Shown one piece after another: positions 32,723-34,645 of a stretch of DNA of 34,645 bases (the first letter of the stretch is position 1; each line of letters starts with the position of its first letter). The translations under genes were made by a program, and so were the position numbers. The DNA is from an uncultured Dorea sp. (GTDB lineage Bacteria; Bacillota; Clostridia; Lachnospirales; Lachnospiraceae): assembly GCA_910588745.1 (NCBI GenBank), contig CAJURK010000034.1:1-34645 (forward strand). The letters run 5' to 3'. The notes beneath the pieces are model-generated. The model saw nothing but the letters and a program-made list of their open reading frames with translations, was not told the DNA's origin and searched no databases.

Positions 32723-33379
32723 ATGAACGTATATTATCTGCCGCTTGACGTTTCCACTTGGACTCCGATCGATGAACAGTTGTTGTCGGCCGTATCGCCG
32801 CAGCGTCGGGAACGAATCAAAAAATACACTTACGCCGCCGGCCGCCGTTTATCTCTGTACGCCGCCCTTCTTTCCCGTATGGGCATCAGCCTGCTGACAG
32901 GCATTCCTGCTAAGGATCTGGCTTTTCGGACAGATTCCGGAGGCAAGCCCGTCTGCCTTTCCGCCCCGGGTCTGGACTTTAATTTTTCACACACAAAAAA
33001 CGCCGTTCTCTGCTGCGTTTCCACCGAAGGAACTGTGGGCGCGGATATTGAAAAGCAGCGACCAGCCCCGCTTAAAATCGCAAAGCGATTTTTCCACACA
33101 GAAGAAGCCGAATACGTAATGAACGGCCCCTTTCAGGAGCAAGACATACGTTTTTTTGAAATCTGGACAAAAAAAGAAGCCTATTCCAAACAGTTAGGAT
33201 TGGGGTTCCAGCTATCCCCCGAATCTTATAGTACGCTGTCTTCGGCATTATCGTCTCAACTGCACACCTGGCGTCAGGACGATTACCTTTGCAGCGTCTG
33301 CTGTAATAAGCCTTTTTCCATAGAAAAAAACACAGTCACTGAAGCAACTGTTCAAACATTTTTCATCTTGAATTCCTGA
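32723..33379 (+). CDS. 4'-phosphopantetheinyl transferase (Sfp type)
   Basis: 218 residues. Sfp-type enzymes move the phosphopantetheine arm of CoA onto a serine of a carrier protein for polyketide, peptide or fatty-acid synthesis. Motifs: FNFSHTKNAVLCC, VGADIEK with metal ligands Asp108 and Glu110, and FFEIWTKKEAYSKQLG with Glu152. AAAGGA lies 8 bases ahead of the ATG. It is the only large plus-strand gene in the right half. No carrier protein or synthase is in the window, so its partner is elsewhere. Its 3' end overlaps a small minus-strand ORF tail to tail. Confidence 0.92.
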   Translation: MNVYYLPLDVSTWTPIDEQLLSAVSPQRRERIKKYTYAAGRRLSLYAALLSRMGISLLTGIPAKDLAFRTDSGGKPVCLSAPGLDFNFSHTKNAVLCCVSTEGTVGADIEKQRPAPLKIAKRFFHTEEAEYVMNGPFQEQDIRFFEIWTKKEAYSKQLGLGFQLSPESYSTLSSALSSQLHTWRQDDYLCSVCCNKPFSIEKNTVTEATVQTFFILNS

Positions 33380-33465
33380 ATAACATATCCGTCCCGCATC
33401 TCAGTGAACGGAAGATTATGAAGCATATTGATATCCACGGCCGCCGCGGGATAAAGACTCCGCAT
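33352..33465 (-). CDS. 37-residue ORF coupled to the P-loop kinase gene
   Basis: A short frame starting MRSLYPAAAVDINMLHNLPF and ending FKMKNV. Its ATG shares one base with the TGA of the kinase gene (TGATG), and GGAGG lies 7 bases ahead, so it would be translated by coupling. The sequence looks like ordinary protein, not random reading, and may be the remaining C-terminal part of a larger gene. Its end overlaps the phosphopantetheinyl transferase gene by 28 bases in antisense. No family recognised. Confidence 0.45.
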   Translation of the reverse strand: MRSLYPAAAVDINMLHNLPFTEMRDGYVIQEFKMKNV

Positions 33466-33986
33466 CAGGGTTCCTCCAAATCAATGTTGATTTCGTACTT
33501 ATCATTAATCAGCACATAATTTGCACCATACTTTTGAGCAAGTTCTAAAAAATGCGCGTTATCTTTTAAAACACTTTCCAAAGTACAACATTCGTCATCC
33601 AAACGATTTTCAATGACGCTCGCATATATTTTTATGCTTGTAAAATGATTTTTTATATAATCTCTGCTCATTATAAGGCAATAGTACTTTATATGTTCAA
33701 GGTATTCCTTTTCAAATCCCTTTGACCATTCAAAAGGAATATAACACCCTTCAATCACAAGATTCTGCTTATTCTCTATGGCAGTTTTAATTATTTCACG
33801 AATAATGGGCCACAAGTAATCTGTAAGTTCATTATCATCTTCGGGCGTAAGTTTCGTGTAACCGCTTCGGATCAAACCCATTTTCAAATGATCTATTGAT
33901 AAATACGGATATTTATATTTTTCAAGCAATTTTTGAGCAAGCGCCGTCTTACCCGTATGGGAAGCGCCCATTATCAAAACAACCAT
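33465..33986 (-). CDS. P-loop nucleotide/small-molecule kinase-like protein
   Basis: 173 residues. Walker A is GASHTGKT at residues 7-14; LSIDHLKMGLIRSG resembles the lid/substrate region of small P-loop kinases, and NLVIEGCYIPFEW may supply the Walker B-like strand. The nearest families are adenylate/phosphoglycerate-kinase-like proteins often annotated as AAA family ATPase; the substrate is unknown. The DHFR-like gene is 22 bases upstream, and the small ORF is coupled downstream. The gene is visibly more AT rich than its neighbours, which suggests it was acquired. Confidence 0.75.
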   Translation of the reverse strand: MVVLIMGASHTGKTALAQKLLEKYKYPYLSIDHLKMGLIRSGYTKLTPEDDNELTDYLWPIIREIIKTAIENKQNLVIEGCYIPFEWSKGFEKEYLEHIKYYCLIMSRDYIKNHFTSIKIYASVIENRLDDECCTLESVLKDNAHFLELAQKYGANYVLINDKYEINIDLEEP

Positions 33987-34008
33987 ATATTCTTCCCCTA
34001 ACTATTAG

Positions 34009-34536
34009 TTATCTCCGTACATAGTTTAACTCTGTCATTCCGTTATACGAACGTGTATCAAGCAGTTTCAGCTTAATCTCATGTTCTGCGTCTCCAAAAA
34101 GCCGAACGCCAGAACCTAAAAGCGTAGGAATAACTGTAATATGATAGCGGTCAATTAAATCCTGGTTTACTAACTGCTGAACAAGATTAGCCCCGCCGCA
34201 TATCCAAATATCCCTGCCGTTTTCTTTTTTTAAAGATTTTATCAAATCGGCAGGGTTCCTGTTAACAAAGCGGATTTTTTCAGAAGAAGCAAACCCGTTA
34301 TGCGTGATAACATAAGTGATAAAATCATGATATATCCACTCATTGGGGGAAAGCTCGGTGACAATTTGATGATAAGTATTCCATCCCATCAAAATTGTAT
34401 CAATATCCTTTATAAACTCAGAATAGGTATCAATATCTTCCCCATCGCCATGCCCCCGCAGCCAATCAACGCCGCCCTTACTGTCTGCAATATACCCGTC
34501 AAGGCTCATCGCAATAAACAAACTGACTTTTCTCAT
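34009..34536 (-). CDS. dihydrofolate reductase family protein (RibD C-terminal-like)
   Basis: 175 residues. The fold is the DHFR/RibD C-terminal reductase type: KVSLFIAMSLDGYIAD at the N-terminus, ILMGWNTYHQI, DIWICGGANLVQQLV for NADPH binding, and PTLLGSGVRLFG. It resembles the YyaP/YwjB group, whose substrate is unknown; it is shorter and different from true folate reductase. GGGAGAG precedes the ATG. It lies just beyond a tRNA-Met and its terminator and is AT rich like the kinase gene that follows. Confidence 0.88.
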   Translation of the reverse strand: MRKVSLFIAMSLDGYIADSKGGVDWLRGHGDGEDIDTYSEFIKDIDTILMGWNTYHQIVTELSPNEWIYHDFITYVITHNGFASSEKIRFVNRNPADLIKSLKKENGRDIWICGGANLVQQLVNQDLIDRYHITVIPTLLGSGVRLFGDAEHEIKLKLLDTRSYNGMTELNYVRR

Positions 34537-34561
34537 ATCACTTTCTCTCCCAATGTATTAG

Positions 34562-34586
34562 AAAAAAGCCCTCTTTCAAGGACTTT
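34562..34586 (-). terminator. intrinsic terminator of tRNA-Met
   Basis: Minus-strand AAAGTCC (34580-34586) pairs with GGGCTTT (34565-34571) with one G:T pair, followed by T residues. It separates the tRNA from the DHFR-like gene. Confidence 0.7.
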
Positions 34587-34593
34587 TACAAAG

Positions 34594-34645
34594 TAGCGGG
34601 AACTGGATTTGAACCAGCGACACCACGGGTATGAACCGTGTGCTC
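34594..34645 (-). tRNA. tRNA-Met (anticodon CAT), cut by the window edge
   Basis: The 3' part of a tRNA. Anticodon stem CACGG/CCGTG with loop TTCATAC gives anticodon CAT; the T arm is GCTGG-TTCAAAT-CCAGT; the acceptor 3' strand is TCCCGCT followed by A. CCA is not encoded. Without the 5' half I cannot tell elongator Met from an Ile tRNA with modified CAT. Confidence 0.9.

Noticed and set aside
1..34645. CRISPR arrays, rRNA genes and insertion sequences
   Set aside because: No regularly spaced repeats, no rRNA sequence and no transposase were seen; the only mobile-element gene is the integrase.

Overview
The window reads as a chromosome segment of a spore-forming, low-to-middling GC Firmicute, most likely a Lachnospiraceae (Clostridium cluster XIVa) species. 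The support is a GerA-type spore germination protein, sporulation sigma factor SigH, two T-box leaders, a Firmicutes-type cysE-cysS-mrnC-rlmB-sigH cluster, tRNAs without encoded CCA, and clostridial-style GlnRS and IspF. Genus cannot be fixed from sequence alone. Most genes are on the minus strand.

Left edge (1-1500): a tyrosine recombinase pointing at the 3' end of a tRNA-Leu(AAG). This looks like the right boundary of an integrated element whose body lies to the left, outside the window. Next (1.5-3.1 kb) is the translation operon infC-rpmI-rplT with a long structured leader; infC starts at an ATT codon. A MATE efflux gene and a lone GerA-family germination gene follow, then dut.

6.8-9.9 kb holds trpZ-trpY-trpX, a tryptophan ABC importer behind a T-box whose specifier is UGG (Trp). 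Then come a sodium:amino acid symporter with an unclassified structured leader, metA (with the Glu that goes with acetyl-CoA use), an AI-2E-type permease, a Cys-rich DUF1540 protein whose start codon lies inside a long stem, purA, a cardiolipin synthase, a small acidic membrane protein, a PilZ protein, a MocR-type regulator and glnS, and a tRNA-Thr.

22.4-27.1 kb is the conserved cysE-cysS-mrnC-rlmB-sigH cluster, behind a T-box with a UGC (Cys) specifier; yacP/rae1, usually between rlmB and sigH in Bacillus, is absent. 27.3-29.5 kb is a two-component system whose response regulator carries a one-base frameshift in a G tract. Then follow a GNAT protein, ispF with a Cys-rich tail, and a PfkB sugar kinase.

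The right end holds a plus-strand Sfp-type phosphopantetheinyl transferase with a candidate pseudoknot leader that would cover its ribosome binding site. After it comes a minus-strand cassette (DHFR-like reductase, P-loop kinase, and a coupled 37-residue ORF) directly downstream of a tRNA-Met cut by the window edge.

The most interesting unexplained structures are cis-regulatory: the phosphopantetheinyl transferase leader, the DUF1540 start-codon stem, the symporter leader, and the dut/germination intergenic inverted repeat. No CRISPR array or complete mobile element was seen.
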